This document shows, piece by piece, positions 1 to 9,300 of a stretch of DNA of 10,818 nucleotides. This stretch comes from Monoraphidium neglectum (lineage: Eukaryota > Chlorophyta > Chlorophyceae > Sphaeropleales > Selenastraceae), in the NCBI RefSeq assembly GCF_000611645.1, contig NW_014011941.1, positions 2,008-12,825 of the forward strand, written 5' to 3'. Made by a program: the position numbers and the translations under genes. The stretch's first letter is position 1, and every line of letters begins with the position of its first letter. Under the pieces are notes generated by a model. That model searched no databases. It was not told where the DNA came from and saw only the letters and a list, made by a program, of their open reading frames with translations.

Positions 1-852
1 GCGCGGGACGGGCGACGGGCGCCCGTGGCGCCACGGGTCGCCGGGACTGCGTTGGTGCCGCTTCTGCGCTCCCCTGCGGCGGCGGCGCAGCGGCAGGAGT
101 GTTCGCAGCATCGACAGCGTCACCGGCGCCGCCGCTGGGCACTGAGAGGACAACAGCGGCTGCGGGGCTCATCAGCGCGAACCGCCGCACCGTGGCCCCC
201 GCCGCGTCGACGCCCTCATAGGCCTCCAAGAACTGGGGTAGGGCCCCCACCAGTTGCGAGTACTGCCGGCTGGCGGCCTCCAGCACGGCGGACAGGCCAA
301 ACCCCCTGGGTGCAGCTTCCTGCTGCCGCTGCTGCTGCTGCTGGCCGCCGGCGCTGCCTGGTACCGCGCCCGCCGCGGCCGCCCATGTCGCGTGCAGGCG
401 CCGCTTGATCTCCTCTGCGAGGGCCTCTGGCAGCGGCGGCTCCCCCCGCGCCGCGACAGCAACCGCCGCGGCCGGCGGCGGCGCGCGGAGCACGTCTGGG
501 CCGAGCGTCAGGCGGAGGGCGAGCTGTTCTACGTCGATGCGCGTGCCACGGGGCGCGGGGACCACGGCGTCGACGGTGATTGGGAAGGGCGCGTCGGGGG
601 TGCCGGCTGGGGCCTTGCGGACACGCAGGTGCCCGTGGGCGGCCTTGAGCTGCTGCAGCTCCGCCTTTGATAAGGGCAGGTGTTCGGGGCGCGGAGGGGA
701 GGCGAGGGGATGCAGAGTCAGAAGAAGAGGGCCTCGGGGGGTCGCACGCTGCTGATGTGGCGAGGGACACTAGGGCGCAGCAGGACGCAAAGCGAGTGAG
801 CATGCGTGCGGCGCCTGCTCACTTGGAGGGCCAGACCACGTTCAGACGGCAT
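1..852 (-). CDS. Unidentified protein, C-terminal part: short coiled coil, possible RWD-like domain, Q/P/A-rich tail (incomplete at window edge)
   Basis: I do not recognise this gene. The main exon is the minus frame from 664 down to base 1 (about 221 codons), which has no stop and leaves the window. A proposed short upstream exon, 823-852, begins at an ATG (complement of 850-852) and ends at a GTGAGC donor (817-822). It joins in phase 0 to the acceptor ending TCAAAG at 665-668, which follows a CTGAC-like branch site and a pyrimidine-rich tract. Counting from that ATG, residues 3-27 form a heptad-like helix (LALQ|AELQQLKAAH). Residues 36-104 alternate hydrophobic strands (LALRLTLGPD), a Pro cluster (APPP) and a helix (LPEALAEEIKRRL), which loosely resembles an RWD fold; that is inference only. 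Residues 118-125 are polyglutamine-like. Residues 131-175 are a helical Ala/Leu segment (SAVLEAASRQYSQL). The rest is Ala/Pro-rich. A TAG lies in frame 18 nt upstream of the ATG, so 850-852 may be the true start. Alternatively the exon starts at an acceptor after that TAG and this is the 3' half of the coiled-coil gene at 1400-2994. Confidence 0.5.
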
Positions 853-867
853 GATTGTGCCAGATGT

Positions 868-1399
868 CTACCTATGCGCTACCGTTTGCTAAAAGAACTG
901 CGACACCGCAACACGGCACAGCACGAGGTGCTGCGCTGCTGCAATGCTGTCGGAGCGGTCGCGCTCGCTGGGTGGGCGCGTGGATCATGAGATGTAATTT
1001 GACTATCTCCAGGCTGATATCAGTGGTTTAAACGACGCAGAGCTTGCGCTTCTGTCGAGCGTAGAGCGCTGAGCCGATCTAAGTTGCGAGCAGCGCTTGT
1101 GCACCTTGCAATATGATAATTGCTCTCCTATCGACAGGTGTGCAACCTTGGTTGCGACGCAACATGCTAGCAGCATGGTGGTCACCGCAGCGGAAGTCGG
1201 CGATGATGTCAGGGCACTGACTCACGGTGGGCTTGCTGTCCGTTGCACTGAGCACTGCACTGAGCACTGCTCCCAGCACCGTAAGCGACCGAGGGTAGCC
1301 AAGTGTTGATATGGACAAGGGGTTTGATCGTTTGCAAGTACTACACATGGAAGCTGGTTGCAGATCTCTGGCCGCCTCCGCTCAAGAATCATGCTGAAT
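868..1399. other. Non-coding stretch: long intron or intergenic gap
   Basis: About 530 bp, visibly less GC-rich than the flanking exons, with no convincing coding block on either strand. The open frames here do not join any neighbour in phase and resemble no family I know. The minus strand has no TGTAA signal (TTACA on plus), which a gene ending at 1400 would be expected to have. That favours a long intron within one gene, but the donor that would open it is unclear (candidates GTGGCC, GTAGCA, GTCTGA). The only plus-strand TGTAA (993-997) serves no visible plus-strand gene. Confidence 0.5.
1244..1270. repeat. Short tandem repeat, 12-bp unit
   Basis: The unit TGCACTGAGCAC occurs twice in full (1244-1255 and 1256-1267), followed by three more matching bases. 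It lies in the non-coding stretch and is probably a simple slippage product. Confidence 0.85.
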
Positions 1400-2994
1400 T
1401 CAGACAGACGGCAACCTGTGCTGCGGCCAGGAGCCAGGATGATATGGTGCCTGCAGTGGGAGGCGTGCGCTGCGGTCTGCTACAGCCCTGGCCACAGCCT
1501 CGTTCAGCTGCTGCTTCTGCTCTTGAAGCTGCGCCAGCCCCCTCCGCAGCTGTTTGAGCCTGCAGCCCAAGACGTGCACGAGAGGCACGCCAACACGTGG
1601 CAATGGGGCGGAGACCGGCTGAGTGTGAAAACCGTGTAAGATTAGCCTGCCAGCGCGCAAGGAACGAAATACAGACTGCAGGAGGACTTGACCTCCACAT
1701 TCCTAGAGAGTCGCAGCCCTCGCAGGTCAAACTCACCTGGCGTCGTTGACCCTCTGCTGCCGCGCGGCCTCAAACACCTGCTGCTGCCGCTCCGTCCTCG
1801 ACGCCTCGGCCTCCTCCGCCTCCCTCCGCGCCTTGCCGGCTGCCGCCTCCGCGTCGGCGCGCGCCCGCCCATTTGCAGCGCGCGCCGCGTCCAGGTCGCC
1901 CAGCAGCTTCTCTTGCTCAGCTTCAAGCTGGGTGAGCTGCTTGGCCAGCTCGTGGGGCCGGGTGGCAAGCTGCTCCTTCTCGTGCTGCTCCTGCAGGGCT
2001 CTGATCCTGGCCTCCATCTGCAAGGTTTTTTTTATGGGTTGAGCAAATGGGCGTGGTCAAGAAGGTTCAGCGCAGGCAGCACTGCCGACAGTTCTGCACC
2101 TGGGCAACATAAGCAACAGGACTGCCGACGTCGGTGTCGATGAAGCATCACCAGCTCTTCCAGCAGAGTTTCTGCCATTCCGTGTGCGTCAGCGTGTCAG
2201 CCGGGGACAGGCGCATGCATGCGCCAAGTCACCTCGTCAATGTCGCCTTGGATGACCCGCGCGCCGCTGCCCAGACCCTCCACCCACGCATCCATGGCAG
2301 CAGAGAACCCCGCGCAGCTCTCACGCTCCTCATCGCATAGGACACGCAGAGACGCGAGCCGCTCGTCGGCTGCGCGGCGCTCTGCCATGAGGCTGCAGTG
2401 ATGAAAGCAGGGGGCGGTTTGGTTAGCTGATGGGGGCGGTACGCCGTGGTTGTGTGCGAGCCCTGCATAGCATTTTGCCTCACTTTTATCGCAATACTAT
2501 GCCTACTCCAATCGCAAGAGGTCGATCTTGACCCGAGACAGCACACGTCACCATCAACCCGCTTGCCTGGCCAGAGGAGGCTCAGCCGCTGCTTTGCGCC
2601 GGGCTGTCTCAATCGCGGCCTGGTGCTGCAATGCCGCCAACTGCGCGCTTGCGCGACGCTCTTCCTCGCGTGACAGCTGCAGAGTCAGCCTCGCCTGCAC
2701 GCGGTGCACAAGCATGGTGGGTGAGGTGGCACGGCTGGCGGAGCGCTCCGCGTGCTCTGACATGTTTCACGCACGCTTTCGGCGGTTTCAGCGTCCAGCT
2801 GGGCCTGAAGGTCCCTGTGACGAGCTTTTTGAGACTCCAAGTCGGCCTTCCGTGCCGCTACCAGGTCCTGCGAAGTAGATATCGATAGGCGGAGATCAAT
2901 TCGTGTCCTCGTGCTGCTGGCATTCAGCAGCCCTCACTCATAAACGCACTGCGGTGTTGCACAATGTAATCTGCATCATGAGTGCGTCCGCCAT
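1400..2994 (-). CDS. Unidentified coiled-coil protein, five well-supported exons plus a proposed first exon
   Basis: I do not recognise the family. Exons on the minus strand, in order: 2950-2994 (proposed first exon, 15 codons, ATG within GCCGCCATGGCGG), 2775-2867, 2567-2694, 2233-2392, 1737-2017 and 1400-1559. Splice phases agree at every junction. The codons split by introns are AG|C (after exon 3) and AG|G (after exon 5). If translation stops at the TGA at 1400-1402 the product is 288 aa. It is almost wholly charged helix: residues 16-46 (DLVAARKADLESQKARHRDL), 47-88 (LSREEERRASAQLAALQ), 90-142 (RRAADERLASLRVL and MDAWVEGLGSGARVI), 143-235 (a long heptad run such as LEAEQEKLLGDLDAAR) and 236-270 (LRRGLAQLQEQKQQLNEAV). 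No transmembrane or signal sequence is seen. A structural, cytoskeletal or kinetochore-type role is possible but not shown. The last 20 residues (APYHPGSW onward) look unlike the rest and may be read-through of an unrecognised donor, with the gene continuing into the 1-852 block. The intron after exon 3 uses a GC donor. Confidence 0.65.
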
Positions 2995-3403
2995 GGCGGC
3001 CCCAGCTGTCGCAGCGCGGCTTGGCGCCAAGATCGCTCCCGAGGCGCTGCGCAAACAGCAGCACACTGAATACCAATTGCCGTTGGTGTATGCATGGGCG
3101 CCTGACATGGGTGCATAGTGCGTCACGACACCATGCGTACTGCGATATGCGATTCGGCGCATACACTGTCTCTCCCAATTCCATGTGCGCAACTCGAGCT
3201 GCTCATTGTGAAGGTTGCAGAATTGGCCTGTTACATGCTTCTGCAACCTCTACTGCCTTTGCAAACGCGCCCAGTCACACGTAATATGTCAATCGAAGTG
3301 CGTGCAACCTCTGACGCGCGCGCAATGCACATGCTCCAAAAGCTGGCCCAAGGGTCTGGCAAGCGCGCCTGCCGGCCGCGCTGACGCCTTGTCCTGCATG
3401 TCG
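2995..3403. other. Tandem intergenic region: RPA2 3' end and upstream region of the coiled-coil gene
   Basis: About 410 bp between the RPA2 stop and the proposed start of the next minus-strand gene. It holds the RPA2 3' UTR and polyadenylation signal (3231-3235). The remaining 240 bp or so must contain the promoter of the coiled-coil gene if its start at 2992-2994 is right. I see no clear TATA box on the minus strand, and the open frames in either direction have no protein-like conserved blocks. Confidence 0.55.
3231..3235 (-). terminator. Polyadenylation signal TGTAA of RPA2
   Basis: TTACA on plus reads TGTAA on minus, 168 nt past the RPA2 stop codon. TGTAA is the established chlorophyte near-upstream polyA element. 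The spacing matches the right-edge minus-strand gene (164 nt). Confidence 0.7.
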
Positions 3404-5555
3404 TCATGTGGCGCGCCAGTGGTTCTCGTCGCAGGTGGTGTAGCAGTGCGCCTCGTTCTGCAAAAAGGTCAGCGCCGCCTCCACCTGGGGCCGGGCAAAG
3501 CCCCGGGGCCCGAGGCGCCCGCAGATCTGCAAGCGGGCAGAATGCACTCAGTGTGTCAGCTGCGCTGGTTGCGACTCAACATACTTGACCACCAAAAACA
3601 GGTGGAGCGTTTGGGCACTCCCAACAGCATGTGTATGCGCCCTGATGCGCACAACGGCGCCGGTGCGACCCCGACCGCCTATTCCGCACACTCACGTCGT
3701 TCACGTGAACGCCCGAGTCGCCGGTGTTGGGGTCTGACACTACCTGCAGCACTGCTGACGCGCAGGGGTCCATACCGGGTGGCCCAGCCACTGGCGCACC
3801 ACCGCCATAGCCGCCGCCCTGCTGCTGCTGCGGCTTCTGCTGCCAGCCTCCTGTGCTCACGTAAGTGCCGGGGTGCGAAAGGGCGCTGTTGGTGTTGCGG
3901 GCAAGGTACGCATCGGCCAACAGTCACGGCGGCGCCAACAAATACAAGTCCTGTGAACAGCTGAACAGCCGACCCCGCTACTCACCCGCCGCTGGCCCGC
4001 TGTACGAGTTGATGCCGGCCTGCTGCTGCTGTGTTGCCCCGCCGGTGCCAGTGCCAGCGCCCTTGGCGAGGTGCATGTGCTGGAAGATCGCCTGCAGGCA
4101 GTGGTAAGTCACCTGTGTGCATATCGGCAGGGCAGAGAATCGTTGTGACAGGGGTTGAGAACATGTGAGCGGAGACCTGGTATAGCGACTCAACATACCA
4201 TGATGTACTATGCAAAGCACAAGCACCGCAGGCCTTGCTGCTTGCAAGCACCTGACCTCACCTCGTTGAAATCGTGCACCACGCGCACCGCAAACGCGCT
4301 GATGCTCCAGCTGCCCTGGAAGGCGCGCATGTGGCCGTAAGTGCGCACGTATGTGCCCGGCCGCAGCTCCGCGACCTTTTGAGGGACGGCCTGCGGCTGC
4401 ACGGCAGCAGCGACAAGTTTGCGAGATGAGGTGGACATGGTGGACATGATGGCTTCAACCGTGAAAAGCCGTGATGTCCCCCAATGCACAGTGCTCAGCT
4501 TATTTGTGACCTGATGGTCACATGCAAACGCCAGCGCGCCAAGACTCAAAGCTTTATGCATACCCCTGTTGCAATGGCTGCGCTCACGTCACTGTCGACG
4601 CTGTCCACAAAGTAGGTGATGCTGATGACGCCAGTACCGTCTGAGATCTGCAGGTCGATGTTTCCGGCGCGCTCTGCGCAGCTGACCACCTTGCCAACCA
4701 GCGTCACCTGGGGGTTGTGCCGCGCGCAGCCGCAGCAGGTCGCAACACATGGATTATTCAATGGAGCCGTGGGGGTTCAGGCACCCGCCCTATGTGAGCA
4801 CGCGCCTTGAGTGTTGCAAGGTCACTCCTTTGCAACATGCCATGCACATTGCCTTCCGGCTACATTATTCGCGCCCTGCGGTGCGCCCTGGTCAGCTGCA
4901 CGCCAAGCACAATGGCGAATCACAGCCCGGCTCGTCACGCACGCATAACGCTGCTCCTTGTAGCGGCTGAGGGCCACCCTGCGCTGCTCACGTTGGAGAG
5001 GTCGGCACCGTCAATGACCAAGTCCTGGTCAGGGGTGCTGTTTGCTGCAGCCTGCATTCAGCGTGCACCAGGAGTGAAGTCGCAGTTTGCGTGTGCGATG
5101 CAAGCGGCGGGACTGACTGCATGGACCTCCTCGTCGAGGGGGTCCAGCGGGGTTCAGCTGTGCGAGCGGGGGGTGCGTGCGGCAGTGGGGGCTGCGTCTC
5201 CAGCTGCCCGGGCCCCAACACCCGCGCCATGCTCACTGTGACCAACTGGCGGATTGTTACAGCCCGCAGCGTCTGGTCCCTGTTCTGCCGTCCCTGCAGT
5301 GTCGGCGCGCGTTTGAAATTGGCGAGCAGCGGGAAGCGGCACTTGTTGGGCGCAACGGGAGCTTGCTGAGCTTCATCGAACGTTGATCAAATCACCATGG
5401 CCTCGTCACGCAGGCGTACGCGCCGTCCTGATCCTTGGCGGGCTTTTCTCGCGGCCGCTCACCTTGCCCCCGCTGCCCTGCCCGCCTTCACTCGGTTGCT
5501 GGCTTGAAAAACCACCCCCACCGAACTCGAAGCCACCTCCGCCGAACATCGCCAT
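3404..5555 (-). CDS. RPA2: Replication protein A subunit 2 (RPA32), complete, 8 exons
   Basis: This is the middle subunit of the nuclear single-stranded-DNA-binding complex RPA, used in replication, repair and recombination. Exons on minus, in order: 5463-5555, 5237-5293, 4992-5051, 4564-4707, 4262-4390 (or 4396), 3986-4091, 3696-3850 and 3404-3526. All junctions agree in phase and give 288 aa, close to the family's usual 270-300. Residues 1-31 are the Gly-rich N-terminus with a few Ser (FGGGGFEFGGGGFSSQQ), equivalent to the phosphorylated tail of human RPA32. Residues 37-50 hold the entry motif (QTLRAVTIRQLVT). Residues 59-171 are the OB fold (DLVIDGADLSN|VTLVGKV, IDLQISDGTGVISI, GTYVRTYGHMRAFQG, VRVVHDFNE|AIFQHMH). 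Residues 172-220 are a Gly/Gln linker with two QQQQ runs. Residues 221-288 are the C-terminal winged helix (GVHVND|ICGRLG, VEAALTFLQNEAHCYTTCDE, HWRAT). The start at 5553-5555 (ATCATGGCGATG) has a purine at -3 and G at +4; the ATG two codons later is an alternative. The gene is divergent from the PDH E1 alpha gene. Confidence 0.93.
3571..3584 (-). repeat. 14-bp word shared by RPA2 introns 7 and 5, copy A
   Basis: On the sense (minus) strand this reads GTATGTTGAGTCGC, inside RPA2 intron 7 (3527-3695), about 45 nt upstream of the acceptor. An identical copy lies in intron 5 at 4185-4198. Confidence 0.8.
4185..4198 (-). repeat. 14-bp word shared by RPA2 introns 7 and 5, copy B
   Basis: Second copy of GTATGTTGAGTCGC on the sense strand, near the middle of RPA2 intron 5 (4092-4261), about 63 nt after the donor. 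The flanks of the two copies differ. Confidence 0.8.
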
Positions 5556-5591
5556 GATGGGTGTGCTGCGCAAGATCAACAGCTGGTAGAG

Positions 5592-5625
5592 GTGATCGTG
5601 CTGGATTGAGGCCCGTGATCGTGCT
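5592..5625. repeat. 11-bp direct repeat upstream of RPA2
   Basis: GTGATCGTGCT occurs at 5592-5602 and again at 5615-5625, a 23-bp period. It lies 37-70 nt upstream of the RPA2 start codon, so in its 5' UTR or proximal promoter. It could be a paired protein-binding site or chance duplication. Confidence 0.6.
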
Positions 5626-6170
5626 CATACGTATAGTTGTTACAACAAAGTTTCTGATTGCACTCGCACGAAGCTGTGTATACCACCTCATTGGTCCCAC
5701 ACTCCCCGCTGGTCACACCACACTGTAGACACTGCCGGGCAGGCGTTTCCACAACAAGGCAACTGGATCACTTGCGAGGTACCTTCCCAACACTATACAA
5801 TACAAGAAGCACGGCGCTTGGAGGCGTCGACCGGCACTTCACAGCACGACAGCAGTCTGCAGCAGGAGGTGGGCTGAGGGCAGCGGGGCGCACCCAAACT
5901 GCTCGTTGTAGCATATTATGTCTCTTGGGATGCTGCTCCTCTGCAATGGCCGGACGGGGAGGTGCAGCAGCAGAAGGGCAGTGCTGATTGCCGCGTGCGT
6001 TTCGTTGCGGGAGCCGGCGATCGGCGGCCAGGTTGGGCCTAAGACGCGCGCCAGGTGTTGGTGTTCAGGCCATCAATTGCGCAAGAAGGGCGCGAGCCAA
6101 ACGGTGGAGCGGCCAGCAAGAGTGAAATAGGGCGACTTCTGGCAGCCTCCTCGGCGAGTGCAGCACCCCA

Positions 6171-6178
6171 TATATAAA
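6171..6178 (+). promoter_or_regulatory. TATA box of the PDH E1 alpha gene
   Basis: TATATAAA, an exact TATA consensus in GC-rich surroundings, 179 nt before the PDH start codon. Initiation about 25-35 bp downstream would give a 5' UTR near 150 nt. No ATG occurs between there and 6358. Confidence 0.7.
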
Positions 6179-6357
6179 TCAATCACGCGTGGCAATTGAA
6201 ATCCTGCGTTACTGGAAGGGCAGACGGGCTGGCGGGCCCGCCAGGGTGTGCTGCTGCTGCACGTGCGCGGCGCCGCTTTGGGATTGCACGCTGCATTCCG
6301 CCCACGCTCCCCCTGCACCCTCTGCGCACGCAGCTCAGCGGCTGGTTGCCGGGAAAC

Positions 6358-9300
6358 ATGCTGTCCTCCATGACCAACCGGGCGCCGGCCCAGCGCGCGG
6401 CCGTGCGCACCCGCGGCCCCCAGCGCGCCGCGCTGCGCGTGTGCGCCGTCGCCACCACCGCCAAGAAGGACGCCGCTGCGGCCCCTGCCAAGGTGCGCCG
6501 CGCGGCAGCAGCGGCGCGCAGCTGCACCCCCTCGCTGTGCCGTGCTCCGACCCTCTCTCGCGCGCCGTCGGCGCGCGATCGCGCCTGATCCTCCCTCGTT
6601 TTGCTGCCCCCCCCCTAACCGACAATCTCCATCTAAATCGCCCACCCAGGGCCTGATCACACCCGAGGCGGCGAAGGAGGTGTACTATGACATGGTGCTG
6701 GGCCGCGAGTTCGAGGAGATGTGCGCACAGGTGCGCACAGGAGCAGGGTGGGGCGGGGGCGGTGCGGGGCCGCCGGCAGCGGCCGGAGGGCGCCGGGACC
6801 CCGCTTCGGACGACCGGCGCGCGCTTGCCGGGCGCCCGCCGGCGCGCCCGCCGCAGGCGGTGTTGGTGCACATGAGGGAGGGCGCGGGCCACGGGACACG
6901 TGGTGGGCGCGGGCGTGTTCCAGAGCCGCTCGCAAACCTTGCACACCTGCCCGGACTGTGTGCGAAACCCGCAGGCATCGCATGTTTGTTTTGGTACCCT
7001 GCGATCCCCACATGGCACCCCTTCCCCCAATACACACACACACGCGCACACACACACACAAACACAAACACACACACACACACACCTGCGCGTGCGTGCC
7101 CAGATGTACTACCGTGGCAAGATGTTTGGCTTTGTGCACCTGTACAGCGGCCAGGAGGCCGTCAGCAGCGGCGTCATCAAGCTGCTGCGCCCGGACGACC
7201 ACGTCTGCTCCACCTACCGCGACCACGTGCACGCGCTCTCAAAGGGCGTGCCCGCGCGCGAGGTGCGCGCCGCGCGGCGCCGGTGCTGTGCCGAGGGGGG
7301 CCCTGGGGGCTGTAGGTGACGCCTGCGGCGGCAGCGCGAGCGGCGGCAGCGTGCGGAGTGCATGGTGCTCGCAAGACGAGGCGAGCAAACGAGCGTGTAG
7401 GGATGCATTTGATGATTTGCGGCGTGCTCTTCTGGCCTTGCCTGCTTGACTCGCAGATCATGGCCGAGCTGTTCGGCAAGTCCACGGGCTGCTGCCGCGG
7501 CCAGGGCGGCAGCATGCACATCTTCAGCGCCAAGCACGGCGTGCTGGGCGGGTACGCCTTCATCGGCGAGGGCATCCCCATTGGCGTGGGCGCCGCCTTC
7601 AAGAGCGCGTACAGGTGAGGGCGACAAGGCTGCAGAGGTTATGTGCGCGGGGGGGAGGTCAGGTGGCAGAGGGCAGCAGGGGGGTGGTCGGGAGCACGTC
7701 CGCTGCTCGGCGTCCGTTTGGTGTGCAGTCACATGCTGCATTGCGACGAGCCCGCTGGCACCCGCCATGCGCTTTTCCACCTGCGATCCGCGCCCCCCCC
7801 CCTCGACCCCACAGGCGCAACGTGCTGGGGGATGAGAGCAGCGACAGCGTGACGGTGTCGTTCTTCGGCGACGGCACCTGCAACGTGGGCCAGTTCTACG
7901 AGTCCCTCAACATGGCGGCCCTCTACAAGCTGCCCCACATCTTCGTGGTGGAGAACAACAAGTGGGCCGGCCTTTTGGGGGGGATGGGCTTTGGGAGGGC
8001 CCGCAGGGTGCAAGAGGGAGCAGGAGGGGGTGGCGCACTTGGGGCGCGGGGCATGGCAGGAGCCGGCGCGGATCGGCGGGCGGGCTGGCCGGCGGCGTGT
8101 GGGCGGCGTGTGCGCGGTCGGCTGAGCGTGCACAGCGCGGGGGTGTCGGCAGCGGGGTCGCTGGCCGGCAGCCGGCGCCAGCCACCGCGTGATGGCGCCT
8201 TGGCCATGCGCTTCGTGATCACACGCATCCACGCGCCGGCTGATTTGAATTTACGCCAGGTGGGCCATCGGCATGAGCCACGGCCGCGCGACCAACCCGA
8301 CCCTGGGCGATGAGGACCCTTACATCTACAAGAAGGGCCCCGCGTTTGGCATGCCCGGCGTGCACGTGGATGGCATGGACGTGCTCAAGGTGTGTGTATG
8401 GGGGGGGGCCTGCGGCCAGGCCGAGGTTCGGGGCGCGGCGGCAGCTGCGGCAAGTTGGTGCAGGGGTGTGTGGCCTGTGGCGCGGCGCGGCCGTCGCCAG
8501 CGTCCGCATATAGCCTCGCTACTCAAGGCCCCAGCAGAGCAGGGCGCCATGACCAGGAACCTGGAGCCTCCCCCCCTTGCCCCTGCGCTCCCGACGAGGC
8601 GCGCCGCGGCTCAGGCCCTACCTCAACCCCTGCCGCCGCCCCCTCCGACCTCCTCAGGTGCGCGAGGTGGCGCAGGAGGCGATCGCGCGCGCCCGCCGCG
8701 GCGACGGCCCCACGCTCATCGAGGCGGAGACCTACCGCTTCCGCGGCCACTCCCTGGCGGACCCCGATGAGCTGCGCAGCAAGGAGGAGAAGGCCAAGTA
8801 CGCGGTGAGCCCCCAGGGACAGTTTAGGGACATCGGGTGTTTTCTTGGTTGGGGTGCGGTCGGTCAGCCATGGGTCGGACGGCCGCCGAGGACGGCGGGT
8901 GTTCCATTGGTTGAGTGCGGCTGGCTCTGGAGGCGGGATGGCTATGAAGGCTGCAGGCCATGTCTTTGCTGGGTCTCTGTTGTTCTTGGGCGGGGGGGGG
9001 GGGGGTTGGCGGGGTGTCCAGGCACGTGGTGCGTTGAGCCTGCGGCACCTGCGTGCTCTACAGTGGCCGCGGCTGCGGGACCCCCATTGCGAATCGGCCC
9101 AGGCCGTGATGGCAGGCTGCTGCGCGTCCAAGGGCAACTCAAAGCGCTGCAACAGGTGCTCCACCTGACCCGGACGCCACACACACACTGATCGGCTCCG
9201 CACCCCTCGCTTTGCCCGCGCGCCGCAACCCTCCGCCCAGGCGCGCGACCCCATCCCCCAGCTGAAGGACTACATGCTCGCCAACGGGCTGGCCACCGAG

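Larger units (their letters stand above)
5556..6357. other. Divergent intergenic region between RPA2 and PDH E1 alpha
   Basis: About 800 bp between two start codons facing away from each other. It must hold both promoters and 5' UTRs. The plus side has a clear TATA box (6171-6178). The minus side, for RPA2, has no clear TATA; weak candidates are a CCAAT (complement of 5690-5694) and a TATAC-like spot near 5670. An 11-bp direct repeat (5592-5625) sits just upstream of the RPA2 start. Open frames in both directions (for example the plus frame 5658-5987) show no recognisable protein features. Confidence 0.65.

Noticed and set aside
216..803. 195-codon minus open frame over the left block
   Set aside because: It is a shadow of the neighbouring minus frame. 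Its sequence is low-complexity Arg/Pro/Ala, and its upstream part is intron-like, pyrimidine-rich sequence.
993..997. TGTAA on plus as a polyA signal (also 1635-1639 and 2965-2969)
   Set aside because: No plus-strand gene ends near any of these sites; they are chance matches.
3215..3964. 249-codon plus open frame
   Set aside because: It lies antisense to RPA2 exons 7 and 8 and their intron, which are firmly identified. Long antisense frames are expected at this GC content.
5556..6170. E2F-type sites expected for an S-phase gene such as RPA2
   Set aside because: Only loose GCGCC-like matches were seen, none close to the consensus, and such words are common in GC-rich DNA.
6335..7081. 248-codon minus open frame opposite PDH exons 1-2
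   Set aside because: It is antisense to confirmed exons and includes a translated CA repeat (alternating Cys-Val), so it is not a credible protein.
6721..7449. 242-codon plus open frame, out of frame with PDH
   Set aside because: It reads through two introns and one exon in the wrong frame.
8523..9254. 243-codon minus open frame opposite PDH exon 7 and intron 7
   Set aside because: It spans exon and intron alike, has biased composition and shows no family features.
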